From an uncultured Gammaproteobacteria bacterium (GTDB lineage Bacteria; Pseudomonadota; Gammaproteobacteria; Pseudomonadales; Porticoccaceae): a stretch of 64,000 nt of DNA. Position 1 is the first letter of the stretch. Each line of letters starts with the position of its first letter. Made by a program: the position numbers and the translations under genes. Positions 54,588 through 63,020 of this stretch are shown in pieces. The stretch lies in contig CAJXQR010000002.1 in assembly GCA_913058345.1 (NCBI GenBank), positions 496,001-560,000 of the forward strand. Direction: 5' to 3'. Under the pieces are notes generated by a model. That model searched no databases and was not told the DNA's origin. It worked only from the letters and a program-made list of their open reading frames with translations.

Positions 54588-57500
54588 TTAGGCGGGGTTC
54601 GCCATATTACCCGCCTTGCCATCGAGTTGACTTAACAGTCGGGGGACTGCTTCCGCCGGTAGGGGGCGGCTAAACAAATAGCCTTGGTAGCTATGACATT
54701 TCTCCTGGCGAAGGAAGGCGAGCTGCGCTGGAGTTTCGACGCCTTCGGCAATAATTTGCAAGTCGAGGCTTTTGGCGAGACTAATGATCGCTTTGCAGAT
54801 TGCGCCATCTTCGATGTTGGATGCAGCATCGCGAACAAAGGTTTGGTCAATTTTAAGAATGTCGATGGGAAAGTTTTTTAAATAGCTGAGCGACGAATAC
54901 CCCGTACCGAAGTCATCGACTGAGAGCTTAATGCCCAGGCTTTTCAAGGCGCTCATCACGGCAATACTGTGCTCAGTGTGACTGGTTAATACGCCTTCGG
55001 TAATTTCAATTTCGATCAGTTCACTGTCAATGGCGTGAGCGTTGAGTATTTGTTTAACACAAGGTAGCAGTGAGGGCGAGTGCAGGTGATGGCCGGAAAT
55101 ATTTACCGCGATGGGTAACGTCGGTAAGCCCTGCTGTCGCCACTGAGCCAGTTGGCGGCACACTTCGTTAAGTACCCATTCGCCAATTTCGATGACCAAA
55201 TTACCCTCATCAATAATGGGGATAAAATCCCCTGGGGGGATAAGTCCGTATTCGGGGTGCTGCCAACGCAGTAGAGCTTCAAAGCCGATGATTTCGTTGG
55301 AGTAGCAGTCTGCCTTGGGCTGGTAGTGCAGGAAAAACTGGTTTTTGACAATAGCATCGGGCAGTGCGACTTCCAGTTTGAAACGTTGGCGCACGGTTTG
55401 TTCCATGTCGTCGGTGAACAGGCGGAAGGTGTTACGGCCGCTCTGCTTGGCCTTGTACATGGCGAGATCGGCATGCTGCAATAAATGCTCGGCATCGATT
55501 CGGCCATTTTCTGACAGGGCGATACCAATGCTGCTCAGCACAGTTAACTGTTGCTCAGCCAGGTCGACAGGCTGTCGCATGATCTGCAAAATATCCTCAG
55601 CTTTGGCGACCCCGGACTTGCTACTGATGGCGCCAGACATGACAACGACAAATTCGTCGCCACCCCAGCGTGCAACGAGGTCGACATCCCGGGTTACCGT
55701 GTTCAGCCGTCTGGCAATTTCACACAGCAGTGCATCACCGGTCTTATGGCCCATGGTGTCGTTGATCTTTTTGAACTGATCAAGATCAAGAAACAATAAA
55801 ACCACGCTACCGGCTGTTTGCTGGTGAAAACGAATGCGCTTTTCCAGATTGTTCATGAAGTAAGTGCGATTGTAGAGGCCAGTTAGTGGATCGCTATAGG
55901 CGAGAGATTTAAGTCGATTTTGAAGTTTTATTTGCTGGGTAATGTCGCGTATATGCAGGGCGTATTCAGAATGACGGCTAATCTTGTCAGTGGTCTTAGT
56001 GATCACTACTTCGGCGGGAAATAGCTCTTTGTCGAGGCGTTGTAATCGAGTAATGTTACGCCGCTTGAGTATCAGGCCTTCACTGGCGCTAAAACCGTGA
56101 GCCAGGCTTTGCAGGGCCGTTTTCCTTTCGCCATCAGACATAAACAATTCAAAAAAGTTAACACTGAGTACTTGTTTTGCACCAATACCAAAACACTTTT
56201 CAGCGGAGGGATTAAAGGCAAGTATCTCCCCTCTGTCGTTGATAGTGATAATACTGTCCATGGCTGCATCGAGAATAGCCCCCTGGTAATACTCGCTATT
56301 CTTGAAGGCGACAAAGGATTCATCCCGCTGCTGTATCTCTTTGTTAACACGTTCGATAACGCGGTTGTATTGTTGGGCAATTTGGCCGACTTCGGTGAAA
56401 GGCTCAACCGGTACGGGGCTGGAGAAATCGGCAAATTTTTGTTGCTGGTTCATCGATGAAAGTAGGTCGAAAACCTCGGTGCTCACCCGGTGTTCAGCAA
56501 TGTTGAGACCGTTACGCTCTGCCTCTTCACTGACTCGCAGTGGGTAGTAACGGTTAATAAGGGTGAACAGTGTAAAGGCTGTAAAGAAACTATAGATTCC
56601 GGTGATAACGATGCCAAATAGTTGTGATTGTACTTGCTGGAAAGCAGATAAGCCGTTTCCTAGTATCTCAGGCTTACCAAAAACGGCCACTGCCAGCGTG
56701 CCCCAAATACCGGCAAACAGATGGACCGGCACGACCCCAATTGCGTCATCGATTTTTAAACGTTCCAGCCAGCGCTCGCCGAATAAAGCAATAATGCCAC
56801 CGATAAAGCCTATAAAAGCAGCATCTTTGACATTGACGGCATGGCAGCTGGCCGTAATGGCAACCAGTCCTGCAAGCGTGCCATTAATGATGCTTGAAAC
56901 ATCAATATAACCCTCTGTTTTGTACTTCAGTGCCGTGGCGCTTATACCACCTAGAAAAGAGGCAATGCACGTGTTGAGTAAAATAGCGGGCACAGCATCA
57001 TTCCATGCCAGTGTGCTGCCACCGTTGAAGCCGAACCATCCAAACCAGATCAACATAGCGCCGAGCACAGCCATGGGTAAATTACTGCCGGGGATGCGCT
57101 CGGTGCCCTGCGCGTAGCGGCCAACGCGAGGCCCGATTACTACGAGTGCGGCTAGCGCTACCCAGCCACCGACGGAGTGCACAACCGTTGAACCGGCAAA
57201 ATCAACAAAACCACGTAGCTCAAACCAGCCCGTTGGCGTGCCGGTGATGGCGCCGGCCCAAGCCCAGTGGCCGACCAGAGGGTAGATAAGCAGGGCTATA
57301 GTGGTGGTGCAAACCAGATAGCCCAGGTAGTTCATGCGCTCGGCAACGGCCCCGGAGACGAGAGTTGCCGCTGTAGAGCAAAACATCATTTGAAATAGGA
57401 AAAGGCTAATAAGGCGAGAATTTGCCCCATCGCCTATAAAAAAACCACTGCTACCGAACCAACCGCCAATACTATCGCCGAACATTAGCGCAAAGCCTAC

Positions 57501-57662
57501 AGCCCAGAACAGTGTGCCGGAAACGATAAAGTCGCTGATATTTTTGGCGGCGACATTGATGCTGTTTTTGCTTCTTACCAGGCCGCTTTCGAGACACAGA
57601 AAGCCCGCCTGCATGATGAATACAAGTATGGCGGCTATGGCTAACCAGAGTGTATCGATCAC
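54588..57662 (-). CDS. Ammonium transporter fused to PAS-GGDEF-EAL (c-di-GMP) module
   Basis: A 1024-residue fusion. Residues 1-390 are an Amt/AmtB transporter with eleven TM helices: Asp154 in VDFAGSTVVH, the twin pore His (His162 and His314 in VPVHLFAGIWGTLA), and the TW-type GTPTGW segment. A linker/coiled coil (about 400-450) follows, then PAS (about 460-580), GGDEF (about 585-755) with intact GGDEF at 667-671 and an RxxD inhibitory site (RDVD, 658-661), and EAL (about 765-1015) with EAL at 795-797, EITEG, DDFGTGYSSL, KID and EGVET all intact. Both enzyme modules look competent to make and break c-di-GMP. Start is a GTG at 57662. The likely role is ammonium-sensing control of c-di-GMP; Amt-coupled signalling fusions are known elsewhere. 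Confidence 0.92.
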   Translation of the reverse strand: MIDTLWLAIAAILVFIMQAGFLCLESGLVRSKNSINVAAKNISDFIVSGTLFWAVGFALMFGDSIGGWFGSSGFFIGDGANSRLISLFLFQMMFCSTAATLVSGAVAERMNYLGYLVCTTTIALLIYPLVGHWAWAGAITGTPTGWFELRGFVDFAGSTVVHSVGGWVALAALVVIGPRVGRYAQGTERIPGSNLPMAVLGAMLIWFGWFGFNGGSTLAWNDAVPAILLNTCIASFLGGISATALKYKTEGYIDVSSIINGTLAGLVAITASCHAVNVKDAAFIGFIGGIIALFGERWLERLKIDDAIGVVPVHLFAGIWGTLAVAVFGKPEILGNGLSAFQQVQSQLFGIVITGIYSFFTAFTLFTLINRYYPLRVSEEAERNGLNIAEHRVSTEVFDLLSSMNQQQKFADFSSPVPVEPFTEVGQIAQQYNRVIERVNKEIQQRDESFVAFKNSEYYQGAILDAAMDSIITINDRGEILAFNPSAEKCFGIGAKQVLSVNFFELFMSDGERKTALQSLAHGFSASEGLILKRRNITRLQRLDKELFPAEVVITKTTDKISRHSEYALHIRDITQQIKLQNRLKSLAYSDPLTGLYNRTYFMNNLEKRIRFHQQTAGSVVLLFLDLDQFKKINDTMGHKTGDALLCEIARRLNTVTRDVDLVARWGGDEFVVVMSGAISSKSGVAKAEDILQIMRQPVDLAEQQLTVLSSIGIALSENGRIDAEHLLQHADLAMYKAKQSGRNTFRLFTDDMEQTVRQRFKLEVALPDAIVKNQFFLHYQPKADCYSNEIIGFEALLRWQHPEYGLIPPGDFIPIIDEGNLVIEIGEWVLNEVCRQLAQWRQQGLPTLPIAVNISGHHLHSPSLLPCVKQILNAHAIDSELIEIEITEGVLTSHTEHSIAVMSALKSLGIKLSVDDFGTGYSSLSYLKNFPIDILKIDQTFVRDAASNIEDGAICKAIISLAKSLDLQIIAEGVETPAQLAFLRQEKCHSYQGYLFSRPLPAEAVPRLLSQLDGKAGNMANPA

Positions 57663-57748
57663 CTTAAGTTATAACTGTCTTGGTTCTTGAGCAGATGTCC
57701 ATGTCGTGTCCTTTAGGATGGGCTTGGAATTCATTTTTGAAGGAGCGA

Positions 57749-58177
57749 TCAATAGGGCTTTACAACGACCAGAATCACAATACCAATCAGTAGTAACACG
57801 GGGGCTTCATTAAACCAGCGATAAAAAAGATCGCTGTGGCTGTTGAGACCGGCTTGAAACTGGCGCATAAGGTGTCGGCAGGTAAAATGATAGGCGATGA
57901 GTAAAGCTACCAGCAGGAGCTTTGTTTTAAACCAGCCCTGGGTGAGGTAATGCCCCGTGGCGAAACTGGCTAGCCAAATACCAAATACAAGAGTGGCGAT
58001 CATGGCAGGGGTGGCAATGCCTCGGTATAACTTGCGCTCCATGATTTTAAAACGTTCGTCGCTGATTGCGTCATCAGCCATGGCATGGTAGACGAATAAG
58101 CGAGGTAAATAAAACAGCGCGGCAAACCAACAAACAAGGCTAATAATATGCAGTGCTTCTACCCATTCGCGAGACAT
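57749..58177 (-). CDS. hemJ: HemJ-type protoporphyrinogen IX oxidase
   Basis: A 142-residue membrane protein of the HemJ (UPF0093) family, which oxidises protoporphyrinogen IX. Four hydrophobic helices; conserved His and Arg/Lys positions include WVEALHIISLVCWFAALFYLPRLFVYH near the start and WFKTKLLLVALLIAYHFTCRH in the middle. In P. aeruginosa a homologue precedes argC, as here (with a CLC gene between). With hemF and hemL this gives three steps of heme synthesis in the window. Confidence 0.88.
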   Translation of the reverse strand: MSREWVEALHIISLVCWFAALFYLPRLFVYHAMADDAISDERFKIMERKLYRGIATPAMIATLVFGIWLASFATGHYLTQGWFKTKLLLVALLIAYHFTCRHLMRQFQAGLNSHSDLFYRWFNEAPVLLLIGIVILVVVKPY

Positions 58178-58238
58178 GGTGTGGGGTTCTCTGTTGTCAT
58201 GCTGGAAAAAAGGCCAGCAGTTTACCGGTTAAAGGGGT

Positions 58239-59999
58239 TTACTGATAATAATTGTCGATTTGGTCTCGGGTGATGATACCAGCAACCGATGAACTTGTTG
58301 CTGTGTGGGGCTCGGTGACCTGCACGGCAAAGCCATTTTTTTCACGGATCAGCATGAGTGCTTCCTGCAAGGTGGCGCGCTGGTGAATGGGGTGAAGTGG
58401 CCAGCGTTCGCCGGGTATTTCCAGGAGATCAATGGCATCCGGTTCACTCTCGTCCGCGCGTATAGTCTCTAGGTGGTGAGCCAGATCGCTAGGGCGAAGG
58501 ATGAAGGGCTCATCATCCCCCTTTTCAATAACGATCCATTCAGGGTGTTGATTAAGCAGCACTTCGGCTTGTTCAAAAGGAAGGAGGGCGCTGTGGGTGA
58601 TAAAGTTGCGGGTCATTAGGCTGGTCACCCCTGCTCGGCTCAAGCTTTGGAAAACGGGTGAGGTGTAGTGCTCGGGGTTTCTGCCAATGAGAAAGAGGCC
58701 CGGTAAATGGCTGGTTAAGCGAGCGGTAATGGTGGCAATAACGATAACCAGCATCGCCGGTAGCAAAATGGCTGAATTATCGGTTAATTCTAACAATGCC
58801 ATCAACGCAGCGAGGGGGGCGTTGAGCACACCGGCCATCATTGCGCCTATGCCGACAGTGGCGTAAAACCCACTACTGGCGGAATTTTCGGGGCTGAGGC
58901 TGGTGCCAACAACACCAATCGCACCACCCAGGCAGGCGCCAATCACCAGTGTCGGGCCAATGCTGCCACCGGGTACGCCAAGGGCAATAGTGACTGTGGA
59001 CAGAATCAGCTTAGTCGCGGCAATAGTGAGCAACAGGGTAAGACTGAGATCACCGAGCATAGCCGCTTCAACGGTATCGTAGCCGACGCCCATAATCTGA
59101 GGCACGAAGGCGGCTGCGAGGCTAGTGAGAATGCCTGCCGACAATAAGCGGGTAGTTAGCGAGAGGGTTTTTAAATCCTGAATGTATTGATGCAGTTTTA
59201 GGACGACGCTACATGCAAGGCCGACAATAATGCCGCAAAAAACCAAAAAGGGTAATTCGAACAGGCTACCCATGCTCAACGCAGGAATAGAAAAGGCAGG
59301 AGCATCGCCAAAGCACACTTGACTGATGAGTGCGCTAGAAACAGAAGCAAGAATTATAGGAATAAACCCCGTCACGGTGTATTCCATTAAAACCACTTCC
59401 ATGGCGAAAATGACGCCTGCCAGGGGGGTGTTGAAAGAGGCCGCGATAGCAGCAGCGACACCACAGCCCACCATGATTCTCAAGCTATTGTTGGGTAAGC
59501 CAAGTTTTTGCCCGAGTAAGCTGGAGCATGTCGCGCCGAGATGCACGGCAGGGCCCTCGCGACCGACGGAGTGGCCAGACACAGCGGCGAGTGTACCCGC
59601 GATAAACTGAACCACAGCGTTGCCTGTGGGCAAATGGGCTTGGTGCTGCTGATAGCGTTCAATGACATGGCCTACGCCACACTGCCGTTCGGTGCTGGAA
59701 CGACTGCGCAGCAATAGAATGAGCAGTATAGCTCCCGCTAAAGGGAGTAACAGGCGTGCTTCAAGAGGTAGTGACTCGAAACTTTCACTTTGTTGAGCGG
59801 GCAAGAAAAGTTCAAGGGGCCACTCAATGGCAAGTCGAAAAGCAACGGCTGTAAGGCCGGTAACCAAGCCGCTAATAATACCGAGCAAAGCCAGTTGTGG
59901 TAGGGCGTCAGCATGAGCCAGGCGGTCGCGAAAGTGGGTAAAAAAGGTAGTGAGGCGCCACTGGGGTCTGCTTGGTGGGGTTTTGTTGGCTTTGAGCAT
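58239..59999 (-). CDS. CLC-type chloride channel/antiporter with CBS domains
   Basis: A 586-residue membrane protein. CLC core (about 30-450) has the gating Glu in SVGREGPAVHLGAT and the VPGGSIGPTLVIGACLGG motif. The first chloride-site motif (GSGIPE in E. coli ClcA) is replaced by CGVGHVIE, so the Ser is missing. The internal proton Glu of ClcA (IIEE) is here FAMEVV, i.e. Val, the pattern of CLC channels and not of antiporters. C-terminal CBS-like domains span about 465-580. It is divergent from argC. Function is probably anion conductance; ion choice is unproven. Confidence 0.85.
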   Translation of the reverse strand: MLKANKTPPSRPQWRLTTFFTHFRDRLAHADALPQLALLGIISGLVTGLTAVAFRLAIEWPLELFLPAQQSESFESLPLEARLLLPLAGAILLILLLRSRSSTERQCGVGHVIERYQQHQAHLPTGNAVVQFIAGTLAAVSGHSVGREGPAVHLGATCSSLLGQKLGLPNNSLRIMVGCGVAAAIAASFNTPLAGVIFAMEVVLMEYTVTGFIPIILASVSSALISQVCFGDAPAFSIPALSMGSLFELPFLVFCGIIVGLACSVVLKLHQYIQDLKTLSLTTRLLSAGILTSLAAAFVPQIMGVGYDTVEAAMLGDLSLTLLLTIAATKLILSTVTIALGVPGGSIGPTLVIGACLGGAIGVVGTSLSPENSASSGFYATVGIGAMMAGVLNAPLAALMALLELTDNSAILLPAMLVIVIATITARLTSHLPGLFLIGRNPEHYTSPVFQSLSRAGVTSLMTRNFITHSALLPFEQAEVLLNQHPEWIVIEKGDDEPFILRPSDLAHHLETIRADESEPDAIDLLEIPGERWPLHPIHQRATLQEALMLIREKNGFAVQVTEPHTATSSSVAGIITRDQIDNYYQ

Positions 60000-60095
60000 A
60001 GTGATTAGGTTGACTGCGAGATAAGCGAGGATAGCACGGCCTCAGGTTGCGGTATGATAGCGGGTTCCCAGGATTTAACGAGGAGGTATGCGGGC

Positions 60096-61127
60096 GTGAT
60101 AAAGGCAAGTATTGTAGGTGGAACGGGTTATACCGGTGTAGAATTGTTGCGTTTGCTGTCTGCACATCCCGAAGTAGAGGTCGCGGCCATCACTTCGCGT
60201 AGTGAAAGCGGCCTGTCTGTTGCCGATCTCTTCCCCAGTCTACGTGGTCATTATGATCTGCGTTTTAGCGAGCCTGATCCGGATCAATTAGCTGAGGCCG
60301 ATGTGGTATTTTTTGCCACCCCCCATGGCGTAGCTCAGGCGATGGTGCCCGAGATACTGAAACGTGAAGCGCGGGTTATCGATTTGTCAGCTGACTTTCG
60401 TATCAAGGATCAGCAGCTTTGGGAAAAATGGTACAACCAGAGACATGGCTGTCCTGAGTTAATAGTCGAAGCGGTTTACGGCTTGCCCGAGATTAATCGT
60501 GAAGCCATACGTACTGCCCGTTTGATCGCCTGCCCGGGTTGCTATCCAACCAGTGTGCAATTGGGCTTTCTACCCTTGCTTGAACGTGGTTTGGTTTTGC
60601 CAGGTGATTTAATCGCTAATTCTGCATCGGGCGCCAGTGGTGCCGGTCGTCAGGCGAAAATCGATAACTTACACAGCGAGGTCAGTGACAGTTTTAAGGC
60701 TTATGCGTCGGGAGGGCATCGTCACTTGCCAGAGATCGCTCAAGGCTTGGAGTCTTTTGCGGGTAAGCCGGTAGGTTTGACTTTCGTGCCGCATTTGCTG
60801 CCGATAGTACGAGGCATTCATTCGACGCTCTACGCTACTTTGTTAGACGCGAGTGTCGATCTGCAGGCCTTGTTTGAAGAGCGCTATGCCGCGGAGCCTT
60901 TTGTCGATGTCATGCCTCCAGGCGCACACCCTCAAACGCGCAGTGTACGAGGCTCAAATGTGTGTCGCATCAGTGTGGTTAGACCACAAGATGGCGATAA
61001 AGTCGTGGTGATGTCAACGATTGACAACTTGGTTAAAGGGGCTTCTGGGCAGGCCGTGCAGAATATGAATATTATGTTTGGCTTGGCGGAGACCTGTGGC
61101 CTTGAGGCCCCGCCTCTGCTGCCTTAA
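60096..61127 (+). CDS. argC: N-acetyl-gamma-glutamyl-phosphate reductase
   Basis: NADPH-dependent reductase of arginine synthesis. The GTG at 60096 is chosen because GAGGAGGT lies eight bases upstream and the family N-terminus ([20 protein letters not shown]) starts there; a frame from 60054 would add 14 odd residues. The 343-residue protein has the catalytic Cys in [20 protein letters not shown], and the C-terminal [19 protein letters not shown] motif. Divergent from the CLC gene and followed by the DUF6776/bactofilin/erpA block, as in Pseudomonas. Confidence 0.96.
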   Translation: MIKASIVGGTGYTGVELLRLLSAHPEVEVAAITSRSESGLSVADLFPSLRGHYDLRFSEPDPDQLAEADVVFFATPHGVAQAMVPEILKREARVIDLSADFRIKDQQLWEKWYNQRHGCPELIVEAVYGLPEINREAIRTARLIACPGCYPTSVQLGFLPLLERGLVLPGDLIANSASGASGAGRQAKIDNLHSEVSDSFKAYASGGHRHLPEIAQGLESFAGKPVGLTFVPHLLPIVRGIHSTLYATLLDASVDLQALFEERYAAEPFVDVMPPGAHPQTRSVRGSNVCRISVVRPQDGDKVVVMSTIDNLVKGASGQAVQNMNIMFGLAETCGLEAPPLLP

Positions 61128-61187
61128 ATGAGTAAACGATAATCTGACGGTGGTTTTGTTGATAAATGTTGGGCATGCGGAGTAAAG

Positions 61188-61925
61188 GTGGTGGGTGATT
61201 TTTTCGGTCTACTAAAGAGTCACCGTATTGGCTTATTGTTTTTGCTCGGGCTAGCTTTACTCCTCGGTGCCGGTGGTGGGTTTCTACTGGGTAGTGAATA
61301 CTTTGATGAAACTTTAACCGCACACCGCAAGCTGTTGATCGAATTTGAACAGCAGTCAGAGCAAATAGCAGAGCAGGAGCGCCAGCAACTAGCCTTGCAG
61401 TTGGGCGCAGACGTTGATCGCCAGGCTCTCGAGAAACTGCGTAGAACGGTGGTTGCGCTGGACCGTAAATTGTCGACACATCAGGAAGAGCTGGACCTTT
61501 ATCGCAACTTGATGAAAAGTGATCAGTTGGAAAAAGGGCTGCAAATTTCCAATTTTCTGATCCGGTCGACAGAAGCGACCGGTGTTTACCGTTACCGTTT
61601 CGCGTTGCGAAAAACGGAAAGTTTGTCGAAAACGACGAAAGTAAGTTTTTCTGTTATCTGGGAAGGCGTAGCCGGGGGTAATGCTGCACAGTATTCGCTG
61701 GCCGAATTAGATCCAGATGTGGAGTCAGTACCGATCAACATTCGTTTTAAATACTTCCAGATTATTGAAGGGTTGATTTATTTGCCCGAAGGATTTGAGC
61801 CGGAGTCAATCCGCGCAACAATTTGGCCCTCGGCAAAAAAAGCGCACAGTAATGAATTGCTCTTGTCGTGGGATCTTGCCAGAGGGCAAACAGACACAGT
61901 AGAGGTGAGTAATGCGCAGGGATAA
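61188..61925 (+). CDS. Coiled-coil inner-membrane protein (DUF6776 type)
   Basis: A 245-residue protein of unknown function. One N-terminal TM helix (about 12-33, LLFLLGLALLLGAGGGFLLGS) is followed by a long Gln/Glu/Leu-rich coiled coil (about 45-115, including FEQQSEQIAEQERQQLALQL) and a beta-rich C-terminal domain (about 120-230, FRYALRKTESLSKT type). In Pseudomonas the orthologue lies between argC and the bactofilin gene, so the pair is conserved; a role in cell-envelope scaffolding is likely. It overlaps the bactofilin gene by 14 bases. Confidence 0.8.
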   Translation: MVGDFFGLLKSHRIGLLFLLGLALLLGAGGGFLLGSEYFDETLTAHRKLLIEFEQQSEQIAEQERQQLALQLGADVDRQALEKLRRTVVALDRKLSTHQEELDLYRNLMKSDQLEKGLQISNFLIRSTEATGVYRYRFALRKTESLSKTTKVSFSVIWEGVAGGNAAQYSLAELDPDVESVPINIRFKYFQIIEGLIYLPEGFEPESIRATIWPSAKKAHSNELLLSWDLARGQTDTVEVSNAQG

Positions 61926-62364
61926 GAAAAGCAGAAAAGGGACGGCTACGCCAACTTTGATCGCCAAAGGGACATGCATTATTGGTGAGGTTCATTTTAG
62001 TGGCAGCCTGGAGATAGAAGGTCAGGTAAAGGGCAATATTGAAGCGGACAGTGAGGATACTGACGCCAGTGTGAGGATACGTGGCACAGGTGCAGTCATT
62101 GGGCAAGTGAAGGCTCCTGTAGTGATTGTCAGCGGGAGTGTTGATGGTGACATTTATGCGGCAAAGCAAGTTGAACTTGCATCTCAGGCTGCCGTTAAAG
62201 GGGATATTCATTACGCCCTGCTTGAAATTGAGAAAGGTGCTCAAGTTAACGGCGGCTTTGTGCAGGAAGATGCAGGTACGCCTGCTGTGACCTCTAAAGC
62301 GGAAAAGCTCGAGGCGGAAGGTCATTTAGAAGCAGTGAGTGATTCGGTGATACGGCAACCGTAA
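61912..62364 (+). CDS. Bactofilin family cytoskeletal protein
   Basis: A 150-residue bactofilin. A short polar N-terminal tail is followed by the beta-helical DUF583 core (about 20-125) built on repeats such as GEVHFSGSLEIEGQVKGNI, VRIRGTGAVIGQVKA and VIVSGSVDGDIYA, and a polar, Pro/Glu-containing C-terminal tail. Bactofilins polymerise without nucleotides into scaffolds that position cell-wall enzymes. Translationally coupled to the DUF6776 gene upstream, which could anchor it to the membrane. Confidence 0.9.
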   Translation: MRRDKKSRKGTATPTLIAKGTCIIGEVHFSGSLEIEGQVKGNIEADSEDTDASVRIRGTGAVIGQVKAPVVIVSGSVDGDIYAAKQVELASQAAVKGDIHYALLEIEKGAQVNGGFVQEDAGTPAVTSKAEKLEAEGHLEAVSDSVIRQP

Positions 62365-62439
62365 CTATTGCTATTTGCTGATTTGCCCCCATACTAAAGA
62401 GTATGGTTCGTAGAACATAGAAAAGGTTGCGGAGTATTA

Positions 62440-62793
62440 ATGACAGTTGCAGAGACATTTATTCCCAGCGCGCTGAATGTGACCAACAACGCGGTGAATA
62501 AAGTGAAGACCTTGGTTGAAGAGGAAGACAACCCAGATCTCAAGTTGCGTGTGTATGTCACTGGTGGCGGTTGTTCAGGGTTCCAGTACGGTTTTACCTT
62601 TGACGAGGCTGTTGCGGAGGATGACACTCGAGTCGAGCGAGAGGGCGTGACAGTGCTCGTTGATTCTTTGAGTTTTCAGTATCTTGCCGGCGCCGAGCTC
62701 GATTATACAGAAGGGTTGGAAGGTTCGCGGTTTGTGGTTAATAATCCCAATGCTGCGACCACTTGTGGTTGTGGTGCTTCATTTTCGATTTAA
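62440..62793 (+). CDS. erpA: Iron-sulfur cluster insertion protein ErpA
   Basis: A 117-residue A-type carrier that delivers Fe-S clusters to respiratory and isoprenoid enzymes. The three conserved cysteines are in [11 protein letters not shown] (about residue 45) and TTCGCGASF (about 109 and 111). N-terminus [19 protein letters not shown] and overall length match ErpA rather than IscA. Stands in the order argC-DUF6776-bactofilin-erpA-anmK known from Pseudomonas. It is convergent with anmK. Confidence 0.95.
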   Translation: MTVAETFIPSALNVTNNAVNKVKTLVEEEDNPDLKLRVYVTGGGCSGFQYGFTFDEAVAEDDTRVEREGVTVLVDSLSFQYLAGAELDYTEGLEGSRFVVNNPNAATTCGCGASFSI

Positions 62794-63020
62794 GCAATGT
62801 TAGACGATAGGGTTGAGGTTGATTGACGTTATCTCCGTCTGGGTGAGCTATTGCCTTTCTTTTTTGCCGTCGAGCTGTCTGGCTTGTTGATTTCACGAGG
62901 AGTTTAGCCCTTCTGGCCGAACCTGTTTTCAGTTTTATCTAGTCAATACGGTGAGCCCTGATCTCTCCGTAGGTGCGGCGGTGTTTGGGTCGAACGAAAG
63001 GATTGGGTGTGTTTCGGACA

